From Salarias fasciatus (lineage: Eukaryota; Chordata; Actinopteri; Blenniiformes; Blenniidae), in NCBI RefSeq assembly GCF_902148845.1, contig NC_043745.1:29836063-29900062 (forward strand): a stretch of 64,000 nucleotides of DNA. Direction: 5' to 3'. Positions 28,473 through 47,765 of this stretch are shown here, in pieces. The notes beneath the pieces were generated by a model. It searched no databases and had not been told where the DNA came from. It saw nothing but the letters and a program-made list of their open reading frames with translations. The position numbers and the translations under genes are program-made. The stretch's first letter is position 1, and the number at the start of each line of letters is the position of its first letter.

Positions 28473-30480
28473 TATTGGAAAGGGTATGTGCACAGCAAGA
28501 CGCCACATTCTTTCAAGGGTAATAATTGATATTATATTCAGACAATTTTCGAAAGGAAAAAAAATGCTCGTATGTTTTTTTTGGGGGGGAATATGCAAGA
28601 AAAAAATGAAAAGTGAACTGAATAGTGAACCAGAACAAGTAATGCTTTGACGACTACCTAATTGTTTGCCTAATTGGTTTCTTGAGAAATTATAATTTAA
28701 TCAGTAACAACTGACGTAAAACTATTAAAATCCTTCCTCAGTCAAATAAATCAAGCTGCAACTAGAATCTCAAAACAAATTAGTATACAGGACATGATAT
28801 AGTCAGTGCAAATGTGTACTGGACTTAAAATATAAATAATACAAAACAAACACAACCTGTTATAAAGTATTAACGAATTACACAACACTGGTTTGTAATG
28901 CAACTCTACTGATAGCACTTTCTTTAAAACGTCCAAGAAGAAGAAAATAGAAGCGTATTAGATTATTGAATAAACTCCCAGAGGTATGTAAATAGCTTGG
29001 TTTAAATGACTGCTGTCTTTTGTTTGGCAACATCATGTCCAAACAGAGCGTATAACAATTACAAACCACTGGAAAAAATAGTCATAAGTGAACTTCAGCT
29101 GTAGAGCACATTTAAAAACAACCAACGTGCTTCACAAAGTAACACAAAGTTTCCAGTTACATCTGCAATGGGCCTTTCAACCTGGACCAAATCAATGGAA
29201 AATGGAAGAAGAAACTGAGTTGTCACTTCAGTGGAACCTCTGTTTTCTCCTGACATACAGAAATACAAGAAAATAGGAGAATGCCATCTGCTAGTGATAA
29301 AGTTAGATGTTACTTTCTCATAATGTTAAAAATAACTATATGGTATTTGGCCTTTTTGTCTCGGTCTGCTACTTGCTTACTCTAAATAAAAATATGAAAA
29401 ACTGTGCTTGAACATCAGCATTGTACACATAAAAAAGTCACAATATTTATGTTCAAACCAAATCACTCTAAAGAGTCTTATCAATGCTTTGCTAATGTTT
29501 TCCCATCTCTTAATACTAGAGATCAACTAACCACCTGCCATGCGGACATCAGCTGAGAAGTCTCTGCGAAATCACACAAAAACAAGTCCTTCGGATTCAT
29601 CAGATGATGTGATCCTCTCCACCATAGAATTAAAGAGGCTCAGAGCCTCACCAGACTGCATTTGAAAAATCCTGTCCTGCACTTTAAAAACTAAAGGTTG
29701 ATTCAAACGTCACTACAAGTATTTTCAATATAGGAAAAATCATGAGATGTGTCATGCTTGTTTAAATTTAACCAATTTCTCAAGAGTAGTGGACACAACT
29801 CCACACAGGGACCCGAGCTGAGATATGGGTGACGTTGCCATGAACGCTGCCTTGTTGCTATCAATCTAACATTAGTCTCAAAGCCAGGTGAGTTTGTAAA
29901 AACATGCATAATGCAGCAGTTTTTAGGAAAAGTGTTTTTTTTAATACTTTCACTGGACTTCACACCAGAAGGTTTCATTAAAATTAGGTTCATGTCAAGA
30001 TTGTAGTAAGTTTCAATAGAAAATTTATTTTTTTGTGACATTTTCATCACAAATGCTCAGTACCACAATAAAGAAAAACTATAAAGTTTACATTTATAAG
30101 CTATTATGGCACTATTTTTTTTATTGTTATTATTTCTGGCTCCCTCAAGATGAAATTGTGCTGTTTGTGGCCCCTGAACTAAAATGTGTTTGACACCTCT
30201 GGCTTAAACATGGCAACATTACAGCTGTCAGTTACTCAGTCAGCTGTTTGTAACAGCGCCCCTAGTGGAGAGAAACACGAGACAACACACTCCTTCTTTA
30301 CTCCTTTTACAATTAGAGATTTGTGTGCCCTTTTTCTTTTCTTGCTGGTTAGCGTAAATTTTTTCTTCTTTGTGAAAAACAACTTAAATGACCTCTACTT
30401 TTTTCACCGTATACTGTTTGACAACTTTTGCTTGTTTTCTTGTGTGGACAGAAACTATGGAATTGTAATTCATGCATTAC

Positions 30481-31020
30481 CTACACTTTATTAGGCAGAC
30501 CTGTCCAACTGCTCAACACAAATTTCAAATCAGCCAATCACATGGCAGCAACTCAATGCATGTAGGCATGTAGACATGGTCAAGACGATCTGCTGCAGTT
30601 CAAGCCGGGCATCAGAATGGGGAAGAAAGGTGATTTAAGTGACTTTGAACGTGGCATGGTTGTTGGTGTCAGACGGGCTGGTCTGAGTATTTCAGAAACT
30701 GATCTACTGGGATTTTCATGCACGACCATCTCTAGGGTTTACAGAGAAGGGTCCGAAAAACAGAAAATATCCAGTGAGCAGCAGTTCCGTGGGCGAAAAT
30801 GCGTTATTGATGCCAGAGGTCAGAGGAGAATGGCCAGACTGATTCAAGCTGATAGAAAGGCAACAGCAATTCAAATAACCACTCATTACAACCAAGGTAT
30901 GCAGAAGAGCATCTCTGAACGCACAACACGTCGAACCTTGAGGCAGATAAGCTCCAGCGGCAGAAGACCACACCGGGCGCCACTCCTGTCAGCTAAGAAC
31001 ATGAAACTGAGGCTACAATA
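30481..31020 (+). mobile_element. Tc1-like transposon, truncated
   Basis: It begins with a Tc1-type terminus (ACTTTATTAGG...CTGTCCAACTG). A 134-codon frame at 30617-31021 encodes the N-terminal DNA-binding part of a Tc1/mariner transposase. It starts MGKKGDLSDFERGMVVG, continues through a helix-turn-helix region with SISETDLLGFSCTTISRVY, and ends in RRTLRQISSSGRRPHRAPLLS. The catalytic DDE part and the far terminal repeat are missing, so it is a truncated, immobile copy. Confidence 0.85.
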
Positions 31021-31024
31021 ATTT

Positions 31025-32770
31025 ACCAAATATTTGTTATCTTTGATTAAAATAACTTAATGCACTGATCATTCAATTGTCTGTAATGTTGTATTTTACA
31101 AGTGTGATTTTATATTAAAAAAAATCTTCAGTGATGGTAAATTTGACAGAGTCAAATGGGTTTCATTCCAGTAATCTGTCTCAGAATCTGGATCTGGTAG
31201 TACACTGATATCAGAAAACTGAACAAATTCTGATCATTGGTTTTAATTAACCTGCTCTGCCATTTCCAGGTATCTGTGGCTGCATTTTAAATACTGTGTG
31301 TCTATGGAAAAAGCTATTATTGATTTATTTGTAACTGCTTGCAGTGAAGATGAACCTGCAGTGTGAGGAAGAGTCAACCTCTTCAGGATAATACCATTTG
31401 TGCATTATTAATGACAGAGTCAATGTTTACAATACTTAAACCAACAGATGCATGTTCAGAAACTTCCCAAAGTAATTTTGTTTCTGTTATGTTACATAAC
31501 ATTGTTATTAGTACTTCTCTAGTCATCTTCTGTAATGCTGCTTTTGAGTGAAATAATAAAGAAATAAAGAAATAGAATACAATAAAATTTAGGAACTGAA
31601 GTGGCAATTTTAGCAAAGTGCCATTATTAAGTGCAAATAACATATTGTATTATTCATATTTTCTGTGCAACAATAACGTAATCTCTGGCATATTTTCAAC
31701 CACTATCAACATTATGTAGCAAAACGTAAAAAAATTACCATGTTGCAGGAAAAATAAAGGATAAAATTACCCTAATCACTTATTTGTACTCATATTGTAT
31801 ATTACACAATTTATAAGTTATGTTAATGGGCTGGTTGATTTTCTCTCAAAAAACAGAGAAACGCAAGGGATTTTTTTAATTTTCTGCAAAAAAAATAATG
31901 ATAATGTATGTTGTAATGTATGTTAATGATTTTAATTCAATTAACAAAATGTTGGAGTTGACTGGATGGAACAGTGGGTTCACTGCTTGTGTGTACATTC
32001 TGTGTACATTATTTTAAAATGAGAGTTGTAATTCACACTAGACACCATTAGGGGGTGGTAATGAACCCAGCAGCTATTTGGCAACTCGCAGTAGAATCGT
32101 AGAAGTAACAAAAACCGGAAGAGGAGATCAGGAATCAGCTGTCAAAAAAGTAGCTAAAGTGAAAGGAGCGGATCAGAAAGAGGTACTTTTAAAATCATCC
32201 ATCTCACATCAAAGAATGTGGCATAGATATCTGCTGGTGCGGCGCTTGGAGGATGCAGTCTTCCTGTTGAATGTGACGATAGCTGTGAGCGCTCGTATTG
32301 ACTGCTGCTAACTGCGTGAGCTCTGAGCTAACGTGGCTAACTGGAAGCTAACCAGGAAGAAAACAAATCAAAGTTAACACTTATCCAGTTGACTTTTTTT
32401 TCTTCTGTTAGATGACGCTAGCGGCGAGTTCGTTATTCACACAGAATAAAGTGAACTCAGTTGTCCGTGAACGTACCAGCAATCGTCCAGCTCGGGGAGA
32501 TGGTGTTAGCTAATGCTAGCCGCAAAAGTATTTATTGTTGTTGGTAAACCTGGCGACAGCCAGCCGCAGCCAGCAGAAAGTCATGTTAGAAACAGGAGTA
32601 ACAAGGCCGCGCGACTGCTGAAAGTTACCCACATGTCGACATTTCAGCTTAATTGTTTATTTTATTTCCCCTTGACGGACTCCGGAAAGTAAAACGTGTG
32701 TTTTATGTACCGTTAAGCATGTTAAACATACTCAACGTGTGTTGTTTACTTCTGCAAACGTGTTTTTCTA
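31025..32770. promoter_or_regulatory. usp8: Upstream region and probable 5' UTR of usp8
   Basis: AT-rich until about 32050, then mixed, CpG-richer sequence with repeated GCTAAC-type motifs (32305-32350, 32505-32520). No TATA box is apparent. A pyrimidine tract and AG at 32760-32771 look like a splice acceptor just before the start-codon exon, so a non-coding first exon probably lies somewhere in 32.1-32.7 kb. Its limits cannot be fixed by eye. Confidence 0.4.
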
Positions 32771-32848
32771 GAGATGTCCAGAACCGGTGTGCAGCAGTGA
32801 CGGGTTGCCTGTCTGTGCAAGCTGTGATTGGGAAAAACAATCGTAAAG

Positions 32849-41206
<8,358 letters not shown>

Positions 41207-42615
41207 CGGCGCTGCCGGACACGGAGAGAACGCCACGCCACGCCAGAGCAGCGATGCCCAGAGGTTGTTTTTTTCTTTTTTCGAACCACTGCTCCGAGGA
41301 GCCGCTGTGCACGTAGTCGTCGTACGTGCACGAGGTGACACGCTGGAGCTGGGGGGTGGGTGGTGAGATTGCCCCCCCCCCCCGTGCGTCTCAGACCGGC
41401 GAGAGGTGCAGGCACACAGTGCAATGCTTCAGCTAGAAGAACCTACAGCTGTTAAAACATGCCGTCTCTTCATCTTACTGATCATTTAGGGACTAAACTT
41501 CTAATCTAACCGTGTTGTAGAGCTAACAGCGGGTTCAGACGCTCCTCACTCTCATTTCCGTGCCACTCGGTGTGAACGGCAGTACCGCAGACCTGTCTCT
41601 TGGCTTTCTTGTACTGTGTAATCACAGGAATAACAGTTAGACGGCATGTCCATACCTACCAATGCTGATGTTGCACATTCAAAAAATGTAAATACTTGAG
41701 GGCAAATTGTTTATCTGTTAAGTGACCAAAATCTTTTCTTTTTTTTTTTTTTTTTTTTTTTAATTCTCAGAAAGTAGCAGGCATCATAATATCATCTTCA
41801 CCAATACAAACCTTGTGTTTTAGGGGTTCCGCTGTTTAGCCTTCTGATGTTTCATACAGGAGGTGGGAATCAGGCTGCGAGTGAGATTCCAGAAGAGGAC
41901 ATTTAGATTCTTGCTTGTTCGTATTAGCCACATTGTTGCACTCACACAATATGCAATTTAAGTTGTTCATGTAGAACACATGGTTTAACTTTCAATATTC
42001 AACTCGGAACGCTTTACGACACTACCGACGCTGCCATCTCGTCCGTCTCGTCCGGTCCGGCCGGTGACGGGAAAACTCCTAACCGCTACCGTAGTGTTGA
42101 TTCTCCGTTGAACTCTTTGCATTAGTATAATCAAACATTACCACTATTTAGAGGACACATTTTTTGGGATACGTTAACATCCTCCGCGGCTTTGTTTTCA
42201 GAGGCTGGAATGTTGATTCTTCTGATTTTTGTGTTCAGCACTGAGCCAGACACTATGAAGACGTGAGAGTTTGACCCTCGTCACTTCCATGAGTGCTTTA
42301 GCGTCAACGTCTGTTGACTGACTGACCAACCGACTGACAAGAGCAAGCACAAAGTTAAGGGATTTCTTTTCTTCTTTTCTTTTTCATTTTTGTTCTGAAT
42401 GGACCAGAAATCTGAATTTTGAAGGATCTGACTCGACGCCATGAGTACAGTTTTGTTTGCCTGGCATGAAATCATTATCTCTTTTCTTTTCACCTGTACA
42501 TGTTGATTTTATTTCTTAATGCTCATAAGGAAAATTTGTTTCAGATATAACGATTATATTAACCTCAAACAACTCATACGACTATTTATTAAAACTGCTT
42601 CAAATTAGTGTTTGT
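41207..42615 (+). other. usp8: 3' UTR of usp8
   Basis: About 1.4 kb follow the stop codon, with no coding and a poly(T) run near 41737-41760. They end at a poly(A) signal, ATTAAA, at 42588-42593. The extent is inferred from that signal; earlier cleavage is possible. Confidence 0.5.
42588..42593 (+). terminator. usp8: Poly(A) signal of usp8
   Basis: ATTAAA on the plus strand, about 1.38 kb after the usp8 stop and 85 bp from the opposing signal of the USP50-like gene. Confidence 0.5.
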
Positions 42616-42677
42616 GGATGAGTGATTCCTGATGCTGTTTGAATGTGAACGTACACTCTGTGATGTCTCACAAGAAT

Positions 42678-42683
42678 TTTATT
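42678..42683 (-). terminator. usp50: Poly(A) signal of the USP50-like gene
   Basis: AATAAA on the minus strand, 140 bp beyond the USP50-like stop codon. Confidence 0.55.
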
Positions 42684-42822
42684 TCTAACGGTAAAACAAC
42701 GTTTCTACGAACTGCCGGCAGTGGAATTGATTCCTGAGTGCAGACATAAAAGACATAATTCGGGGAAGTGGGTGGGGAGGGTGATGAGGCCTCTTCAGAT
42801 TTTGCCCGGCTCGCCCAGGAGC

Positions 42823-45745
42823 TCACAGTCCGGGAATCTTCGGTTTCTGGAAAGGCTTGCGGCTGTAGAGCAGCATGTAGGCGTTCGGAGATTGCACCAG
42901 ACTGTCCTGAACCTCCCTGACCGTCGAGTCGTCAAAGCAGTGCCACGTCCGAGCTGGGGCGTTGAGGCACAGAGCTGTGTAGTGACCCATGTTCAGGTGG
43001 CCGATATGGTTCTGGAGGAAGAAGGAGGAAGGATCAGGTACAACAGAAATTACGTGATTGATAAGATTAGCCAATGAACATAATCACAATCAAATGAGAT
43101 CCGAAGAAAATTGATGAACCATCAGGAAATGATTCATTCCGTTTGTTTCCACTCACCACAACAGCGTAGAGGTGATATGAGGAATATAAGTCGTTCGGCA
43201 GTGAGCTGGACACAAACGGGCTGAGATCCAGCTTCATGGAGAAAACAACATCAGTCCTCAGTTTCACCTGACTCCTCCCTTTGCAGCCAAACCTGCTGAA
43301 AAGAAAGAAACGATCACATGGATTTAGAGAAGAAGTGAGTGACTGAACAAGAGCATCGGCAGCCGTTTGAGCTCCACTCGTCTCCAGGGTGTTTGGCTGT
43401 AATGGGCCTTTATGAAAGAACACGGAGCTCATTGGTGTTTAAAACAATGCATGACTGTTATTGAATTGTTACATTCAGATTATTCGCACTGAAGCTCTGC
43501 TATTTAGTATTAATGAAAGTTCATTGCACTGGGAGTTATTTGTATGTTGCTTGAACTCACAGCTCTGGCGGCGATGATTAAACTTTAAATAAACCATTAT
43601 TCAGTAGCTTATGCATGTCTGAGGACAGTGCGAAATACTATATATATAAACTTTATTTCAGACACAGTCCATATGAAAAGTACAAAAAAACATTACAAAA
43701 CACTAAAAAACATACAAACACTGAATCCAGTGTTTCCAAAACATGGATGTATATCTTATACTACTCTTAATAGGCTCAATTAAAGACAAAATTATTCCAT
43801 TTTGTGACTCTTTTAGCCGACCCATAAATTTGTACTTAAACTTTCTAAGCGCTGCATGCATGGTGGGTACATTTCGACTAACAAGCATTTGACCTGCACT
43901 GGTCCTTTTTCAGCTTGGTCTTACTGTACCTACACCACAAGTGGGCAGTGTAGAGTGGAGTGCAGTATGATTTAAATAGAGATACTTTGACATCCTCTGT
44001 ACACATATAAAATTTACGTGCTAACATGTTGGCCTGTGCGTATAATTTGCAACACTGACGCTGCACATCATTGTCATCCTTGACTATGTGACCCAGGTAT
44101 TTTACTTTGTCTATAACACTGAGTACTTTATCTTTCAGGTAAAATACAGGAAACTTTTGTTTCTGGTCTTCTTTTGTTTTCGCAATCATGACAATGCTCT
44201 TTTTTCAGTAAAACTTCAAATTGTACTGCTCCCCATACCATGAGCATACTCTTAATAACTGTTGCAGACCAGCGCTATAGGGAGATAGCACCACTTTATC
44301 ATCAGCATATAGCAGATGGTTACTGAGGCTTTCTCCCACCATACATCCAGTCTTACACTCTTTTAATCTCTTATATAAGTCATCCATATACAAGTTGAAC
44401 AAGGCAGGTGATAGAATTCCACCTTGTCGAGCCCTATTTGTAAAAACAAGGTTATACTTATTTGATGTGTAAACTTTTCACACATTTAATGACAAAAAAA
44501 TAAAGAAGACTGAAGTGTAGAACTGAACCATGAACCTGGCGTGTAGTTAAAACTCCTCAGTGTTTTTGAAAATCTGTAGCTCAAGATCCAAATACCAGCT
44601 ATGACTCTAGAACCTACAGGTTCTGTCTTTCTCTCAATATTTAAATGGAATTTGCAATGTGCCTAATTTCATAGCGGCCAAAAGAGACCTCAATAAAACA
44701 TGTGCTTTGACTTGAAAGTGATATCTCAGACTTTCTTTCTCAACCCACCGCTTCAGATGCAGGGTGAGGATCTCAGGAGGTTTATCCAGACAGGTGAGGA
44801 TGGCTGTTTCTCTCCTCAACCCACAGACAGAGCACAGCATCTGCTCTCCCCCGGTCAGGACGGTCTGCTCGAAGAAGAGCGACAAGCAATCCTGCACCAC
44901 AGACACACACACAGACACACACACTCTGAGGCCGAGGAAACGCCGACCTGAGGAGAAGCAGCTGAAGCCTGAGGCGCTACCTGGATGGAGCACCTGATGA
45001 GGTGTGTGGGGATGGGCAGAGACAGCACGGTGAAGCTCTGCTCGCTGTGGGCCTGGTGGTCACACTGCATGCACAGGGTCACGTAGCTCAGCCGGCCCTC
45101 GAACAGATGCGAGACGATGGTGGATTCAGCGGCACACTTCCTGTTGTGTTCTTGCCTCGGCCGCCGCGTCGTCGCGCGCATCTGGCGCCTTGCGACCTTC
45201 CAGAAACGGAAACCTTTGTAAAATGTATCGTGACAGAGAGGACGGAGATGGGACGCGGCCTGACCTTTCTGAGGTCGTCGTGGAACGCGTTGAGCAGGAA
45301 GAGCAGCAGCTCCTGGGCGTCCTGCTGGGAGTAGTTGTTGAACTGGGGCAGGATGGAGCACAGCACGGACCGGGCCTCCACGGGGGCGCAGCTGGAGCTC
45401 CTCCCCAGCCACATCTGCTCCAGCAGGCGGACGAACACCTCGGCCACACGGCACTTCGACCTGCACGAGCGCAGGTTGACACCACCGCCAGCCACTGAGG
45501 CCAGTCACCATAGGGACGAGTATATATATTTTTTTTACCTGGCCAGCTCTCTGCGCGTGTCCTGGTGGAGGAGGTGCTCCACGAGCGGCACGGTGGAGCA
45601 CAGGCACTGCAGCACCGCGTTCAGGTAGCAGGAGTTGCCGGAGTTGTCTAAACCGCACACTCCCGGCCTGTTCTGCAGCCTCTCTGCGGAGCTGCAGCTG
45701 GGCTTCTTGTTTTCTTTGACCTGGTCGGCACTGCTGGTATTGGTC
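42823..45745 (-). CDS. usp50: USP50-like ubiquitin-specific protease core
   Basis: Six exons in phase on the minus strand, 45745-45539, 45460-45265, 45196-44981, 44891-44749, 43292-43157 and 43011-42823, encode a compact USP domain of 361 aa plus a split first codon. Numbering from that codon, the Cys box [17 protein letters not shown] puts Cys40 at the canonical nucleophile position. The Gln/Asp box is [10 protein letters not shown], the zinc-ribbon pairs are CMQC and CSVC, and the His box is [15 protein letters not shown] (His309), followed by WHCFDD (Asp326). The order, intron phases and position beside usp8 fit human USP50. Human USP50, as I recall it, has its cysteine shifted by one (GNTSCVN) and is thought inactive. 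The first exon opens at an acceptor with no in-frame Met, so at least one 5' exon is missing from this model; the frame at 47766-49024 is a candidate. Confidence 0.85.
43640..44460 (-). mobile_element. 5'-truncated LINE with YADD reverse transcriptase
   Basis: On the minus strand, 44402-44205 reads [19 protein letters not shown] and then [13 protein letters not shown], the LINE catalytic YADD box. A shifted frame (44189-43878) carries [10 protein letters not shown] and [12 protein letters not shown], and another (43888-43703) carries the C-terminal end up to [11 protein letters not shown]. At least two frame changes break the frame, and everything 5' of the reverse-transcriptase palm is gone. 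It lies in the same orientation as the USP50-like gene, in the intron between its exons 4 and 5. The 3' end abuts a short TA run. Clade not determined. Confidence 0.85.
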
Positions 45746-45839
45746 CTGGAGAAGCAACACAGAGGGGTGATAGTATCAAACCTGTGCAGCGCGCCATGAT
45801 CACATGTGGTGAGAATATCTGCTGTATGGCTGGGCCTTC

Positions 45840-45995
45840 ATTACCTCTGTGAGCATTCCAGTTTCCTCTCAGTCTAAAAACCTGCTTTTATGGTCAATTT
45901 ACATCTGTAAAATTTCTAAGATTGTCTGTGTTTCCCCTGGGATGGGCTGAGGGTCTGCTCAGGGTGGGCTCTGATTTGTCCACCCTGTTAATTGC
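45840..45995 (+). repeat. SINE-like dispersed repeat, copy 3
   Basis: The plus strand reads 'tttcctctcagtctaaaaacc', then a 'ggtcaatttacatctgtaaa' segment, then 'gatgggctgagggtctgc'. This matches the 3' half of the same family as copies 1 and 2. It is diverged. Confidence 0.5.
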
Positions 45996-46033
45996 TGTTG
46001 TTATTACAAATGTCATTGCTTCAATGATTTTAA

Positions 46034-47550
46034 CAGTGGGTACAGAAAGTATTCAGACCCCTTGAAATGTCATGCAGCCATTTGCCAAAATCAAAAAAGT
46101 TCATTTTATTTCTCATTAATGGACACCCAGACCCATCTTGACAGAAAAAAAAAAACTGAAATGTAGACGTTTTTGCAAATTTATTAAAATAGAAAAACTG
46201 AAATATCACATGGTCATAAGTATTCAGACTCTTTGCAGCACATTCATATTTAACTCACAGGCTGTCCATTTCTTCTGATCCTACTTGAGATGGTTCTGCC
46301 TCCTTATTGAAGTACAGCTGTGTTTAATTGAATTAATTGGACTTGATTAGGAAAGGCACACACCTGTCTGTATAAGACCGTACAGCTCACAGTGCATGTC
46401 AGAGCAAATGAGAATCACGAGGTCAAGAAACTGCCCAATGGGCTCAGAGACAGAATTGTGGCAAGGCACAGATCTGGGCAAGGTTACAAAAGAATTTCTG
46501 CAGCACTCAAGGTTCTTCAGAGCACAGTGACCTCCATAATCCTCAAATGGAAGAAGTTTGGGACGACTACAACTCTTCCTGGCCGTCCAGCCAAACTGAG
46601 CAATTGTGGGGGAAGGGCCTTGGTGAAAGAGGTAAAGAATATCTCAAAGATCACTTTGGCTGAGCTCTAGAGATGCCGTAGGGAGATGGGAGAAAGTTCC
46701 ACAAAGTCAACTATCACTGCAGCCCTCCACCAGTCGGGGCTTTATGGCAGAGTGGTCCAACAGAAGCTTCTCCTCAGTGCAAGACACATGAAAGCCCGCA
46801 TAGAGTTTGCCAAAAAAAACACAAGAAGGACTCCCAGACTATGAGAAATAAGATTCTCTGGTCTGATGAGACCAAGATTGAACTTTTTGGTGTCAACGCT
46901 AAGCGGTATGTGTGGAGAAAACCAGGCACTGCTCATCACCTGCACTATCCAATCCATACAGTGAAACGTGTTGGTGGGAGCATCATGTTGTGGGGGTGTT
47001 TTTCACAGCTGCAGGGACAGGATGACTGCTTGCAATTGAAAGATGAATGCGGCCAAGTACAGAGGTATTCTGGAGGATAACATTTTCCAGAGTGCTTACA
47101 ATCTCAGACTGGGCTGAAGGGTCACCTTTCAACAGGACTCTAAGCACGCAGCTAAAATAACAAAAGAATGGCTTCAGAATAACTCTGTGACTCTTCTTGA
47201 CTGGCCCAGCCAGAGCCCTGACCTAAACCCCATTGAGTATCTCTGGAGAGACCTCAAATGGCTGCCCACCAACCTTCACCATCCAACCTGACAGAACTGG
47301 AGAGGATCTGCAAGGCAGAATGGTAAAGGACTGATGGCTGTACGAGCTGAGAAGGGAGCGTCTGCTCAACACTGGGCACAGGGTCTGGATACTTACGACC
47401 ATGTGATTTTTTTCATTTTTTCTTTTTTAATAAATTTGCAAAAATGTCTACATTTTTGTTTTTTTTCTGTCAAGATGGGTTGCTGAGTGTACATTAATGA
47501 GAAATAAAAGGAACTTTTTTGATTTTGGCAAATGGCTGTAATGACAATAA
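46034..47550 (+). mobile_element. Tc1-like transposon, decayed but nearly full length
   Basis: The left end reads GGTACAGAAAGTATTCAGACC, a common fish Tc1 terminus. The inner parts of both terminal repeats ('gcaaatttattaaaa' and its complement) are recognisable. The outermost right end seems lost. Transposase pieces lie at 46392-46670 (HTH part, ending KISKITLAEL) and 46841-47080 (KILWSDETKIELFG, RVGGSIMLWGCFS), the latter with the first catalytic Asp in SDE. Frameshifts and stops separate them, so it is inactive. It fills most of the gap between the USP50-like exons and the piggyBac-like frame, on the opposite strand. Confidence 0.9.
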
Positions 47551-47765
47551 ATATGACATAAAACATGATCATGACTTCAGCAGTGAATGGCTTAAAGGAT
47601 AAAATACAGTCACCTTGAAAGTAGTTGAACTTTCCCTGTTAGATCATGAGATGTATTCAAAAATAGAAAATCACGAGTGTCTTTGTCTTGCTTTTTGTTC
47701 ACACATTACAAAAAAAACTATTTTTAGCTTGAACTGAAGCACAACAACAAATCAGAGAGGCGAAC

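Noticed and set aside
44855-45760. A 301-codon minus-strand frame through the USP50-like exons
   Set aside because: It runs across introns and uses the wrong frame in the first two exons. The Cys box is only read in the frame used for the spliced model.
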